A stretch of DNA of 5,977 bases from Gemmataceae bacterium (GCA_947490035.1 CANLGS010000295.1:1-5977), one strand, 5' to 3'; positions 1 through 5,239 are shown, counted from the first letter of the stretch. Translations and numbers: made by a program. Notes: generated by a model from the letters alone, not told the origin.

Positions 1-17
1 CTTCTGTCTGTGTATTC

Positions 18-82
18 GTGGCACAGACATTCCTGTCTGTGCGGCTGGCCCCTCGAAGCACAGACAGGAATGTCTGTGCCAC
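18..82. repeat. REPIN-like inverted pair of GTGG-headed palindromes (family 1)
   Basis: Two 25-base arms (18-42 and 58-82) are perfect reverse complements separated by a 15-base spacer. Each arm is itself a hairpin: GCACAGACA at 21-29, loop TTCC, TGTCTGTGC at 34-42, and the mirror image at 58-79. The left arm begins GTGG and the right arm ends CCAC. A short hairpin with a GTGG or GTAG head, arranged as an inverted pair, is the architecture of REP doublets (BIME/REPIN) mobilised by RAYT-type tyrosine transposases. The structure is seen directly; assignment to that class is inference, since no RAYT gene is in the window. A partial extra copy of the motif may lie at bases 3-12. Confidence 0.75.
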
Positions 83-91
83 AAGAGCAGA

Positions 92-115
92 CCGGTCACG
101 GAGTGACCGGACCAC
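92..115 (-). repeat. Single REP-like palindrome (family 2)
   Basis: The stem CCGGTCAC (92-99) pairs with GTGACCGG (103-110) around a GGA loop and is followed by ACCAC (111-115). On the minus strand it therefore reads GTGGT followed by an 8-bp hairpin. It begins 9 bases after the family 1 pair. It matches the right arm of the pair at 4557-4614 at 20 of 24 positions, and the four differences form two compensatory base-pair exchanges. Confidence 0.7.
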
Positions 116-124
116 ATATTCGGC

Positions 125-154
125 TTGAATCGCGCACACTGAAAAAGTTACAAC
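125..154 (+). promoter_or_regulatory. Possible sigma70-type promoter for the proline-rich protein
   Basis: TTGAAT (125-130, 4 of 6 to the -35 consensus) is followed after 18 bases by TACAAC (149-154, 4 of 6 to the -10 consensus). It sits just downstream of the REP-like repeats and about 40 bases upstream of the GTG start at 195. The match is weak and the spacer is one base longer than ideal, so this is only a candidate. Confidence 0.25.
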
Positions 155-194
155 TTGTGTTCCGCTGAGGATAGACAACGGAAAGGAATCCGCC

Positions 195-1160
195 GTGAAG
201 CGTCAACTCTGCTTGTGCGCGCTGTTCGCGCTGGTGCTGGTCCCTGACTGGGCGTCGGCGCGCTGGCCGCGCGGCGAGCCGGTGTACTACTACCCGTGCG
301 CGCCGGTCTACTACGCGCCGCCGGTGTACTGCCAGCCGGTGTACGTGCAGCCGTGCCTGCCGGTCAACCCGCCGATGCTCGCGCCGCCGCGCATCGAACC
401 CGTGAAGCCGCGAGCCGGCAGTTCACTCGACGCCCCGCGCTCCATCGCGCAGCCGAACCCGCCCGCGCCCGTGCGCCCAGCCGAGATCGAACCGGTTCGC
501 CCGGCCGCGAACGTCGAAGCGCCGAAGCTGCCGAAGATCGACGTGGCCCCGGCGCCGAAGCCAACCGAACCGGAACCGAAGGCGCCCAAGCTCGACTTTC
601 CCACACTCACGCCCGAACCCAAGCAACCGGTGATCGAGCTGCCGAAGGTGGACGAGCCGAAGTTGCCGCCGCTGGAGTTGCCGAAGGACACCGGGTCGAA
701 CCCGAAGTTGCCGCCGCTCGAGTTGCCCGGTGTGCCGGCGATCCCAGTGCCCGCACCCGCGCCCGACTCGCTCATCCCGCCGTCGGCGCTGCCCGTGCCG
801 AAGACCGCCGATACGCTGCCGCCGCTGACGCTGCCGCCGGACACGCCCGTTAGCCCGGACGCGAAGCCGGTGGAAGCAAAGTCCAGCCCGCTCGCGGCGG
901 TCGCGAACGGCGTCAAGGTGAGCGTGTTCCCGGCGTCCGGGGTCGTGGCCGCGAACGGCGTGCGCAAGGTCGGGTTCTACAACCATACCGACCGCGACCT
1001 GTCGCTGACCATCGAGGGCAAAGCGGTGGCGCTGCCGGCGAAGACGTACATCCTCGCGCACCTGCCGCCGACGTTCACGTGGAAGCACGGCGACAAGCCC
1101 GCGACGAAGGAGACCGTGCCCGCCGACGCGGTCGGGATCGATGTGCTGTTCAAGGAGTGA
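195..1160 (+). CDS. Secreted proline-rich protein with small C-terminal domain
   Basis: This 321-residue protein is not one I can assign a function. The start is GTG, preceded by a purine-rich GGAAAGGA ribosome-binding site at 180-187. Residues 1-22 form a signal peptide (basic MKRQ, hydrophobic core, cleavage near ASA). Residues 29-54 are rich in Tyr, Pro and Cys (YYYPCAPVYY; Cys 35, 46, 54). Residues 58-232 are an extended Pro/Lys/Glu linker with internal repeats: RIEPVKP and EIEPVRP at 66-72 and 97-103, and PKLPPLELP twice at 155-163 and 170-178. Residues 236-321 look globular and beta-rich (VGFYNHTDRDLSLTIEGKAV). A reasonable inference is a surface or envelope protein whose proline-rich stalk holds the C-terminal domain away from a Cys-rich N-terminus. 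I recall similar C-terminal domains in Gemmataceae proteins but could not search. Long open frames on the opposite strand are by-products of its skewed codon use. Confidence 0.85.
   Translation: MKRQLCLCALFALVLVPDWASARWPRGEPVYYYPCAPVYYAPPVYCQPVYVQPCLPVNPPMLAPPRIEPVKPRAGSSLDAPRSIAQPNPPAPVRPAEIEPVRPAANVEAPKLPKIDVAPAPKPTEPEPKAPKLDFPTLTPEPKQPVIELPKVDEPKLPPLELPKDTGSNPKLPPLELPGVPAIPVPAPAPDSLIPPSALPVPKTADTLPPLTLPPDTPVSPDAKPVEAKSSPLAAVANGVKVSVFPASGVVAANGVRKVGFYNHTDRDLSLTIEGKAVALPAKTYILAHLPPTFTWKHGDKPATKETVPADAVGIDVLFKE
657..727 (+). repeat. Direct repeat inside the proline-rich linker
   Basis: A 26-base unit at 657-682 recurs at 702-727 with one mismatch. Both copies encode PKLPPLELP. The near identity at DNA level suggests a recent local duplication or gene conversion within the linker. 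Confidence 0.7.
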
Positions 1161-1229
1161 CGAGCGATTGCGTGAAGCGAACCAGGCGTGCGTTCGGCGC
1201 TGTTGCAAGCGGAGTGCCGCGGAACGCGC

Positions 1230-1256
1230 GAACGCCACCGGAAACCGGTGGCGTTC
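1230..1256 (+). terminator. Strong hairpin, probable terminator between convergent genes
   Basis: A perfect 12-bp stem (GAACGCCACCGG at 1230-1241 with CCGGTGGCGTTC at 1245-1256) closes on an AAA loop. It lies 70 bases after the stop of the proline-rich protein and 41 bases beyond the end of the minus-strand gene at 1297. The following TCTGTTTG is only moderately T-rich, so it fits an intrinsic terminator for the plus-strand gene better than for the minus-strand one. Confidence 0.65.
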
Positions 1257-1296
1257 TCTGTTTGCCCGCAGCGCGGCAGTACACTTCTCACAGCCG

Positions 1297-1617
1297 CTAC
1301 TCGGCCTTCTTCGCCTCGACGCTCACGACCTCGACCTTGTCTTCCTTCTTCTCCATCACCACCTTGACCGAACAGCCGGCCTTCAGGTCTTCGAGCTTAC
1401 ACGCCTTGCCGTCGCACGTCACCTTCGCGCCGGCGGGGACGGCGTGCGTGTGCTCGTTCTTCCCGTCCTTGTCGGTCATCGTCAGTTTGCCGGCTTCGGC
1501 CTTGACCACCTTGCCCTCGTGCGTGCCCGGTTTGGGCTTGGTATCTTCGGCAACAGCCGTCGAGAACGCGAACGCCAGAATCGCGACGGCGGTCAGCGCG
1601 AATGTGCGACGCAACAT
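1297..1617 (-). CDS. Small secreted protein of unknown function
   Basis: This is a 106-residue exported protein. Residues 1-23 are a clear signal peptide (MLRRTFAL, hydrophobic core, AVA|ED cleavage). The mature part of about 83 residues is highly charged. Its middle is a beta-rich pattern, GKVVKAEAGKLTMTDKDGK then HAVPAGAKVTCDGKACKLED and LKAGCSVKVV. This resembles small OB-fold-like periplasmic domains of the DUF5666 kind, in which a 'V...G.L.....GK' strand pair is followed by 'DL..G..V.V'. That is resemblance only, not an assignment. Three cysteines sit at 68, 73 and 82, and a Lys/Glu-rich tail ends the protein. The ATG start is supported by GAGGA (complement of 1624-1628) six bases upstream. 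It could share a transcript with the possible small gene upstream. Confidence 0.8.
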   Translation of the reverse strand: MLRRTFALTAVAILAFAFSTAVAEDTKPKPGTHEGKVVKAEAGKLTMTDKDGKNEHTHAVPAGAKVTCDGKACKLEDLKAGCSVKVVMEKKEDKVEVVSVEAKKAE

Positions 1618-1683
1618 GTGAAATCCTCAGGTGTGTGGAGCGGGCGACCAGCACAACCGTTGCAACCGGCGTGCTGCCCTCCG

Positions 1684-1917
1684 TCATGCTTTCGGACTCA
1701 CCGAGGCGCGTGCGGCGCGAAGTGCGAGGCGGTAGTCGCGGCGCCGGATGCGCGACACGCGGACTCGCGGCGCCACGACGGCGGGCCGCGCCTGCTGTCG
1801 GCGTGCGTTGGGCTTCCACGCGGCGCGGGCCGCGAACCGGGCCGCGGTCACGATCTGGAACAGCACGCTCGCGGCGAGGATCGCGTAGAGAACGGTGGAG
1901 GCGAGTTGGGTGAGCAT
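1684..1917 (-). CDS. Possible small single-helix membrane protein
   Basis: An ATG at 1917 opens 77 residues. A hydrophobic segment at about residues 5-27 (LASTVLYAILAASVLFQIVTA) is followed by a strongly basic, Arg-rich tail of about 50 residues. A transmembrane helix with a positive cytoplasmic tail would be a coherent small protein. It is on the same strand as the secreted protein at 1297-1617, with a 66-base gap. The frame is also open back to a GTG at 2031, but that extension reads into the inverted repeat at 1996-2043, so I prefer 1917. There is no convincing ribosome-binding site. In DNA this GC-rich, an Arg/Ala-rich tail can also arise by chance. I do not recognise a family. Confidence 0.4.
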   Translation of the reverse strand: MLTQLASTVLYAILAASVLFQIVTAARFAARAAWKPNARRQQARPAVVAPRVRVSRIRRRDYRLALRAARASVSPKA

Positions 1918-1995
1918 GGCGTCCGCTGCCGTGGGTGGGGTGTTGTGAGCGTGTAACGCGCCCCGCCCGCGGACTTGCGCCGTTCGTTCAGGCGG

Positions 1996-2122
1996 AAGAG
2001 TTAGCCGCACGATGAACGCCGAAAAGGACACGATAAGAAAAGAGGAGGAGTGGTTTCAAAACACTGCATTCTGTCTTCTCTGATCGTGTCCTTCTTCCGC
2101 GTTCATCGTGCGGCTAACTCTT
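1996..2122. repeat. Long inverted repeat covering the 3' end of the MFS gene
   Basis: Left arm 1996-2043 and right arm 2074-2122 are near reverse complements. The outer 24 bases (1996-2019 with 2099-2122) match perfectly. A 9-base block (GGACACGAT, 2026-2034 with 2083-2091) also matches, and the short segments between and inside carry a few mismatches or an indel. The loop is about 30 bases. Unlike the GTGG repeats, the arms are not internally palindromic, so this is a different family. The right arm encodes the final ELAAR and TGA stop of the transporter gene. Confidence 0.85.
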
Positions 2123-3380
2123 CTTTATCTCTTGGGACCAACTCAGGCTTTGGCCTGATAAGCAGCACCAGCACCACGGACACAATCGCGGCGCTGGCGA
2201 ACACGCCGAAGATGACGTTCAGCGGCACGCCGCGGTGACGCATCGCGCCGACGCCCCAGTCCGCGAGGCCGCCGCAACTGATGCTCACCATGTTCATGAT
2301 GCCGTAGCCGGTGGCGCGCAACTCCGGCCTGACGATCTGGCACAGGATCGGCATGTTGTTGCAGTCGAAGAATCCCCACCCCAACCCGAACAGGATCAGG
2401 AACGCGACCGACACCGCGAGCGTACCCGCGTTCCCGACGCCGAAGATCGCGGGGATGATGAGGCACATGCCCAGCGCGCTGGTGAAGGTGCGCCCGCGAT
2501 CGTGGCTCCGCATCCAGCGGTCCGCGAGCCACCCGCCGACGATCGCGCCGACGATCGCCGCCACCTGCCAGGGCAGCGTCGCCGCGACGCCCGCCTTCCC
2601 CTGCCCGATGTTGAACTGCTCTTTCAAGATGGCCGGCATCCAGTCGCGCACCACCCACCCGACGAGCGCCGGCAGCGTGAAGTACAGCACCAACAGAATG
2701 AACGAGACGTTCGTGAGCAGCTCGGTCGCGGCACGAGTTGGTGAAATCTTCGGTGCGCTCGCGGCTTCGACCGACTTCGGCGCGTCGCGCAGCACCAGCA
2801 GAAGCGGCACCGCGTAGAGCATTCCGAACACGCCACACATTGTGAACGCGACCCGCCAGCCCAGCGAGGGGTCGTCCGCGACGTACCCGCCGAAGCCGCC
2901 GGTGATGACGCCGCAGTAGATCGCCATCTGGTGTAAGCCGACCGCGCGTGAGCGCGTGTGCCCGGTGTGGTAGTCGGCGATGAGCGCGAGCGCCGCGGGT
3001 ATGTAGAACGCTTCGCTGATGCCCATGAGCGAGCGGGCCAGAAGCAACTCGTCGTAGGTGGTGACGCGGCCGGTGAACCACGTGACCGCGGACCACACGA
3101 ACAGACTGCCGCAGATGGTGAACCGGCGGCTGAACCGGTCCGCGACGTACCCGCCGACCGGACTGAGGAGCGCGTACACCCACTTGAACTGACCGAGCAT
3201 GAAGCCCCAATTCGATTCGTTGAGAATCGTGGGGATGTCGGCCATGACGGAGGACTTCATCGACGCGAGCATCTGCCGGTCGAGGTAGTTCAGCAGCGCG
3301 ACCGGCCACAGCAGCGCGACCGTGAGCCACGCAAGCCGGGCGAGTGATGGGGTCGGAGTCGGAGTCGGAAGAAGAGGCAT
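2103..3380 (-). CDS. MFS transporter, anion:cation symporter (ACS) type
   Basis: This is a 425-residue inner-membrane transporter, the usual length for a 12-helix MFS protein. TM1 contains NYLDRQ (31-36). Its Asp-Arg pair corresponds to the proton/substrate-coupling residues of ACS members such as the galactonate transporter DgoT. The MFS signature loop after TM2 is GGYVADRFSRR (76-86), repeated in degenerate form after TM8 as GGWLADRW (282-289). TM4 carries GISEAFYIP (120-128), with Glu 123 in the position typical of the family. RATGYGIMN (355-363) is another family-like segment. Likely substrates are sugar acids or sialic-acid-like anions taken up with protons; the exact one cannot be read. 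The epimerase/mutarotase gene lies 108 bases upstream on the same strand, suggesting co-transcription. I chose ATG 3380. The frame is open to GTG 3479, but the added 33 residues would be translated from a repeat (FTFYLLPFTF). Neither start has a clear ribosome-binding site. The last residues derive from the inverted repeat at 1996-2122. Confidence 0.88.
   Translation of the reverse strand: MPLLPTPTPTPSLARLAWLTVALLWPVALLNYLDRQMLASMKSSVMADIPTILNESNWGFMLGQFKWVYALLSPVGGYVADRFSRRFTICGSLFVWSAVTWFTGRVTTYDELLLARSLMGISEAFYIPAALALIADYHTGHTRSRAVGLHQMAIYCGVITGGFGGYVADDPSLGWRVAFTMCGVFGMLYAVPLLLVLRDAPKSVEAASAPKISPTRAATELLTNVSFILLVLYFTLPALVGWVVRDWMPAILKEQFNIGQGKAGVAATLPWQVAAIVGAIVGGWLADRWMRSHDRGRTFTSALGMCLIIPAIFGVGNAGTLAVSVAFLILFGLGWGFFDCNNMPILCQIVRPELRATGYGIMNMVSISCGGLADWGVGAMRHRGVPLNVIFGVFASAAIVSVVLVLLIRPKPELVPRDKEELAAR
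3352..3369. repeat. GTCGGA triplet microsatellite at the MFS N-terminus
   Basis: Three tandem copies of GTCGGA. On the minus strand they are read as alternating Pro and Thr codons of the TPTPTP segment just after the chosen transporter start. Changes in copy number would lengthen or shorten the cytoplasmic N-terminus in frame. Confidence 0.7.
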
Positions 3381-3386
3381 AAGAAA

Positions 3387-3507
3387 GGTAAAAGGTAAAA
3401 GGTAAAAGGTAAAAGAGAAGAACAAGCCAACTTCTCGTCGTCGCAATGTCCCACAAGGGGAGCGCGTCTTCTCTTCCACTTTTACTTTTTACCTTTTACC
3501 TTTTACC
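3387..3507. repeat. Inverted pair of GGTAAAA heptamer arrays
   Basis: Four perfect tandem GGTAAAA units (3387-3414) face three perfect TTTTACC units plus one variant TTTTACT (3480-3507). A short GAGAAGA motif borders both arrays on the inner side. The roughly 50-base spacer (about 3424-3465) is ordinary sequence. The arms could fold into a long A/T-rich hairpin between the Kelch and MFS genes. The right array provides the last Lys-Gly-Lys-Arg codons and the TAA stop of the Kelch gene. The left array begins only a few bases upstream of the MFS ATG. Heptamer tandem repeats (STRR) are known in cyanobacteria with different unit sequences. Confidence 0.85.
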
Positions 3508-4529
3508 GTACTTTCTTCGCGCCACACCTCCGGCGAGCGCACGCCGGGGCGCATCTCGCCGCTTGGAATCACCCACGCGCCGTCCCACACCACCAGCGGC
3601 ACTGTCACGCGCGGCGCGCTCAGTTCGCCCGCTTCGACCCAGTCGCGAGTCTTCGCGTCGAAGCGGAGTACCTTCTTGCTAAACCCCTTGTGCCGGTTGA
3701 AGGGAACGATCAGTTGCGAACCGTCGTCGCCGCCGAGGATGTAGAAGCCGGTTTTATCGCTCGGGGCCGGCGACGGCGCGCCGACCACCGCGTGCGGCAG
3801 CGGCAGACACCGCCCCCAACCTTTCGTCGGTTCGTGGAACGCGGCGTCCTTGAGGTAGCGGCGTGCGACGTTGCCGTCCTTGTCCGCGACGAGTTCCGCT
3901 CCGCCCGCGATCCAGAACTTCCCCTCGAACGACGCGCCCGCCGCGAGGATGCGCCCGGCACCGGGCATCTTCTCTTCCTCGCGCCACTTCGCTTTGGCGT
4001 CGCCGAGGTCGAGCGTGTAGACCGCCTGCAAAGCCTCCTTCGAGTCCGGCTTCTCCTGCCCACCGGCGACGTAGAGCGTGTCGCCCACGAGCGCGCCGCA
4101 CGCGTTCGCGACCGGCTTCGGCAGCGCTGGCAGTTGCGTCGTGACCAGTTTCCCGGCCTTCCATTCGAGCCGGAAGCAATCGGCGTAGTGCTGGGTGGCG
4201 TCGCTGCCGCCGGCGCACACGACGCCGTCGCGGTGCGTCACGCTCACGCCGTAGGCGAGCGCGCGGGGAAGTTTCCCGGCGTTCTTCCACTCGCCGTCAG
4301 CTTTTTCCAGCACGAAGACGCCGTCGTACCAGACCTTCTTGCCGCCGAACCACGGCTTCTTGTCGGGGAAGTTCGCGCCGCCCGCGACGAGCAGCGCGCC
4401 GTTGCTGACGCCCGCGAACGGGGTCGCGAAGCCCTCCTTGTCCGACAGCGACGGCAGCCGCTTCCACTCGGCGCGCCCGGCGCCCGAACCCGCGACGAGC
4501 GCGACGACGATCGGGGCGAATCGCATCAT
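3489..4529 (-). CDS. Secreted Kelch-type N-acetylneuraminate epimerase / cyclically permuted mutarotase
   Basis: This 346-residue protein is close to the usual length of the NanM family, whose members are six-bladed beta-propellers that equilibrate sugar anomers, notably sialic acid, in the periplasm. Residues 1-20 form a signal peptide (MMRFAPIVVALVAGSGAGRA). Family hallmarks are VAGGANFPDKKPW (48-60), GGKKVWYDGVFVL (62-74), PRALAYGVSV (88-97), and the Kelch double-glycine strands VCAGGSD (104-110), YVAGGQ (153-158), WIAGGAE (206-212) and YILGGDDG (263-270). The C-terminal hallmark is IPSGEMRPGVRSPEVW (321-336). Together these make the family assignment firm; the true substrate is not established. 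It precedes an ACS-type transporter on the same strand, which fits a scavenging role. The start is ATG 4529 (a second ATG follows at 4526); no good Shine-Dalgarno is visible. The last residues after VWREEST come from a heptamer repeat, which also supplies the stop, so the original C-terminus may have been altered slightly. Confidence 0.88.
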   Translation of the reverse strand: MMRFAPIVVALVAGSGAGRAEWKRLPSLSDKEGFATPFAGVSNGALLVAGGANFPDKKPWFGGKKVWYDGVFVLEKADGEWKNAGKLPRALAYGVSVTHRDGVVCAGGSDATQHYADCFRLEWKAGKLVTTQLPALPKPVANACGALVGDTLYVAGGQEKPDSKEALQAVYTLDLGDAKAKWREEEKMPGAGRILAAGASFEGKFWIAGGAELVADKDGNVARRYLKDAAFHEPTKGWGRCLPLPHAVVGAPSPAPSDKTGFYILGGDDGSQLIVPFNRHKGFSKKVLRFDAKTRDWVEAGELSAPRVTVPLVVWDGAWVIPSGEMRPGVRSPEVWREESTVKGKR

Positions 4530-4556
4530 GGATGGTTCTCGCGCAAGGTCTTGAGA

Positions 4557-4614
4557 GTGGTCCGCTCGCTCCGCGAGCGGTCTTTCAAACCCGCTCGCGG
4601 AGCGAGCGGACCAC
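4557..4614. repeat. REPIN-like inverted pair of GTGG-headed palindromes (family 2)
   Basis: Arms of 24 bases at 4557-4580 and 4591-4614 are perfect reverse complements around a 10-base spacer (TCTTTCAAAC). Pairing continues outward through most of the next 5 bases. Each arm is itself a hairpin: GTGGT, then CCGCTCGC, loop TCC, GCGAGCGG. The head, loop length and stem length are the same as in the singlet at 92-115, with two compensatory stem pair changes. It sits 28 bases upstream of the Kelch start, between divergent genes. This is classic REP-doublet architecture, but REP status is inference. Confidence 0.8.
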
Positions 4615-4627
4615 CCTCAGTATGAAG

Positions 4628-4656
4628 TTGACGCGGCGACGGGTCGATGAAACAAT
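4628..4656 (+). promoter_or_regulatory. Candidate sigma70 promoter for the Cys-rich protein
   Basis: TTGACG (4628-4633, 5 of 6) and AACAAT (4651-4656, 4 of 6) are separated by the ideal 17 bases. Transcription would start near 4663 and leave a leader of about 83 bases before the ATG at 4746. The leader contains GGGG/CCCC segments (around 4663-4680) that could pair, but I see no recognised riboswitch. Confidence 0.45.
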
Positions 4657-4745
4657 ACGCGAAGGGGTGGCATTCGCCCCGCTTTTCGGGTATCTTGTCT
4701 TTCTCGGCGAAGGCGATTCAACCAACCACCACTCGGAGACCGGTT

Positions 4746-5087
4746 ATGAAGTTGTTCGCGATCATCACGGCGGGCCTGATGGCGACCGGCGGCGCCGTGT
4801 ACTTCTACTCGACCTCACCGTGCTCGCAGTCCGGGGGCTGTCCGCTCTCGTCCATGTCCACCGCACCGGTAGCCAAGACCGGCGGGTGCTGCTCGCACAG
4901 CGAGTTGACGAAGTGCGTCACGCACGACGAGAGCAGTTTCGTTCAGGAGGCGAGCCTCGCCGTGGCGACGAACGTGAACGCGAGCGCGGGCACCAAGACC
5001 GTTGAGACCGGCTGCTGCGAGGCGTGCGCCGTCACCCCGACGTTCACCATCATCTCCGCGGCCAAGAGCGTCATCACCGCGAAGTAA
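4746..5087 (+). CDS. Small cysteine-rich exported or membrane-anchored protein
   Basis: This 113-residue protein has an N-terminal hydrophobic segment (residues 3-21, LFAIITAGLMATGGAVYFY) with a single Lys before it, acting as a signal peptide or an anchor. No lipobox is present. The remaining 92 or so residues hold eight cysteines, at 26, 32, 48, 49, 57, 90, 91 and 94, including two similar clusters: TGGCCSHS (46-52) and TGCCEAC (88-94). The vicinal and CxxC-like spacing, with nearby His 51 and 60, suggests metal binding or disulfides outside the cytoplasm; that is inference, as I do not recognise a family. ATG 4746 is chosen because GGAGA (4735-4739) lies six bases upstream; an upstream ATG in frame (4647) would add 33 residues without a signal-like start. 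A good promoter lies further upstream. Confidence 0.75.
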   Translation: MKLFAIITAGLMATGGAVYFYSTSPCSQSGGCPLSSMSTAPVAKTGGCCSHSELTKCVTHDESSFVQEASLAVATNVNASAGTKTVETGCCEACAVTPTFTIISAAKSVITAK

Positions 5088-5094
5088 ACTCAAG

Positions 5095-5196
5095 CCCAGG
5101 CGTTACCCAGGCGCACGAATGGGGTGCCGGAACTCACGGCAGTGATTACCCTTGGCGTTCCCGACGCGCTGAGAATGTCACCCCGGAGTTCCGGCA
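5095..5196. repeat. Intergenic direct and inverted short repeats
   Basis: CCCAGGCG occurs twice (5095-5102 and 5106-5113). Downstream, TGCCGGAACTC (5125-5135) and GAGTTCCGGCA (5186-5196) form an 11-bp inverted pair with a 50-base spacer. The right arm also overlaps a small palindrome, CCGGA-GT-TCCGG (5183-5194). No coding sequence is evident here. It may be the remnant of a dispersed repeat or simply a structured region between two convergent genes. Confidence 0.5.
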
Positions 5197-5205
5197 TGAA
5201 GACCG

Positions 5206-5225
5206 TGAAACGCCCCTTCAGGGCG
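5206..5225 (-). terminator. Weak possible terminator of the RNase HII-like gene
   Basis: Read on the minus strand, the stem CGCCC/GGGCG with a five-base loop is followed by TTTCA. It begins about 15 bases after the gene's stop codon. The stem is only 5 bp and the T-run is short, so efficiency is doubtful. Confidence 0.35.
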
Positions 5226-5239
5226 AAGAGAAAGCCGCT

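Noticed and set aside
18..82. Intrinsic transcription terminator
   Set aside because: The hairpin is strong but lacks a T-tract on either strand, and each arm folds on its own with a GTGG border, which fits a REP-type repeat better.
1..115. CRISPR-like array from the clustered repeats at the left edge
   Set aside because: There are only two inverted copies and one unrelated palindrome, no regular spacers and no direct repeat series.
311..967. Long Gly/Ser-rich open frame on the minus strand opposite the proline-rich gene
   Set aside because: Its composition is the direct mirror of proline and lysine/glutamate codons on the other strand; it has no ribosome-binding site and no domain pattern.
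1141..1956. 271-residue plus-strand open frame across the region of the two small minus-strand genes
   Set aside because: It is Arg/His/Leu-rich with no recognisable motif, and it crosses the strong hairpin at 1230-1256 and overlaps a minus-strand gene with a signal peptide and a good ribosome-binding site.
3381..3479. N-terminal extension of the transporter to GTG 3479
   Set aside because: The extra 33 residues come from repeat DNA and add a hydrophobic stretch before the normal TM1; the ATG at 3380 gives the usual MFS topology. Kept only as a finding about the repeat.
3690..4625. 311-residue plus-strand open frame opposite the Kelch gene
   Set aside because: It is a by-product of GC-rich codon use: the opposite strand has clear NanM family motifs, while this frame is Arg-rich and featureless and runs through the REP-like pair.
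4622..4754. TATGAAGTTG occurs at 4621-4630 and again at the Cys-rich gene start (4745-4754), suggesting a duplicated start or small upstream ORF
   Set aside because: The match does not extend beyond 10 bases, the upstream ATG lacks a ribosome-binding site, and its TTGACG fits better as a -35 element.
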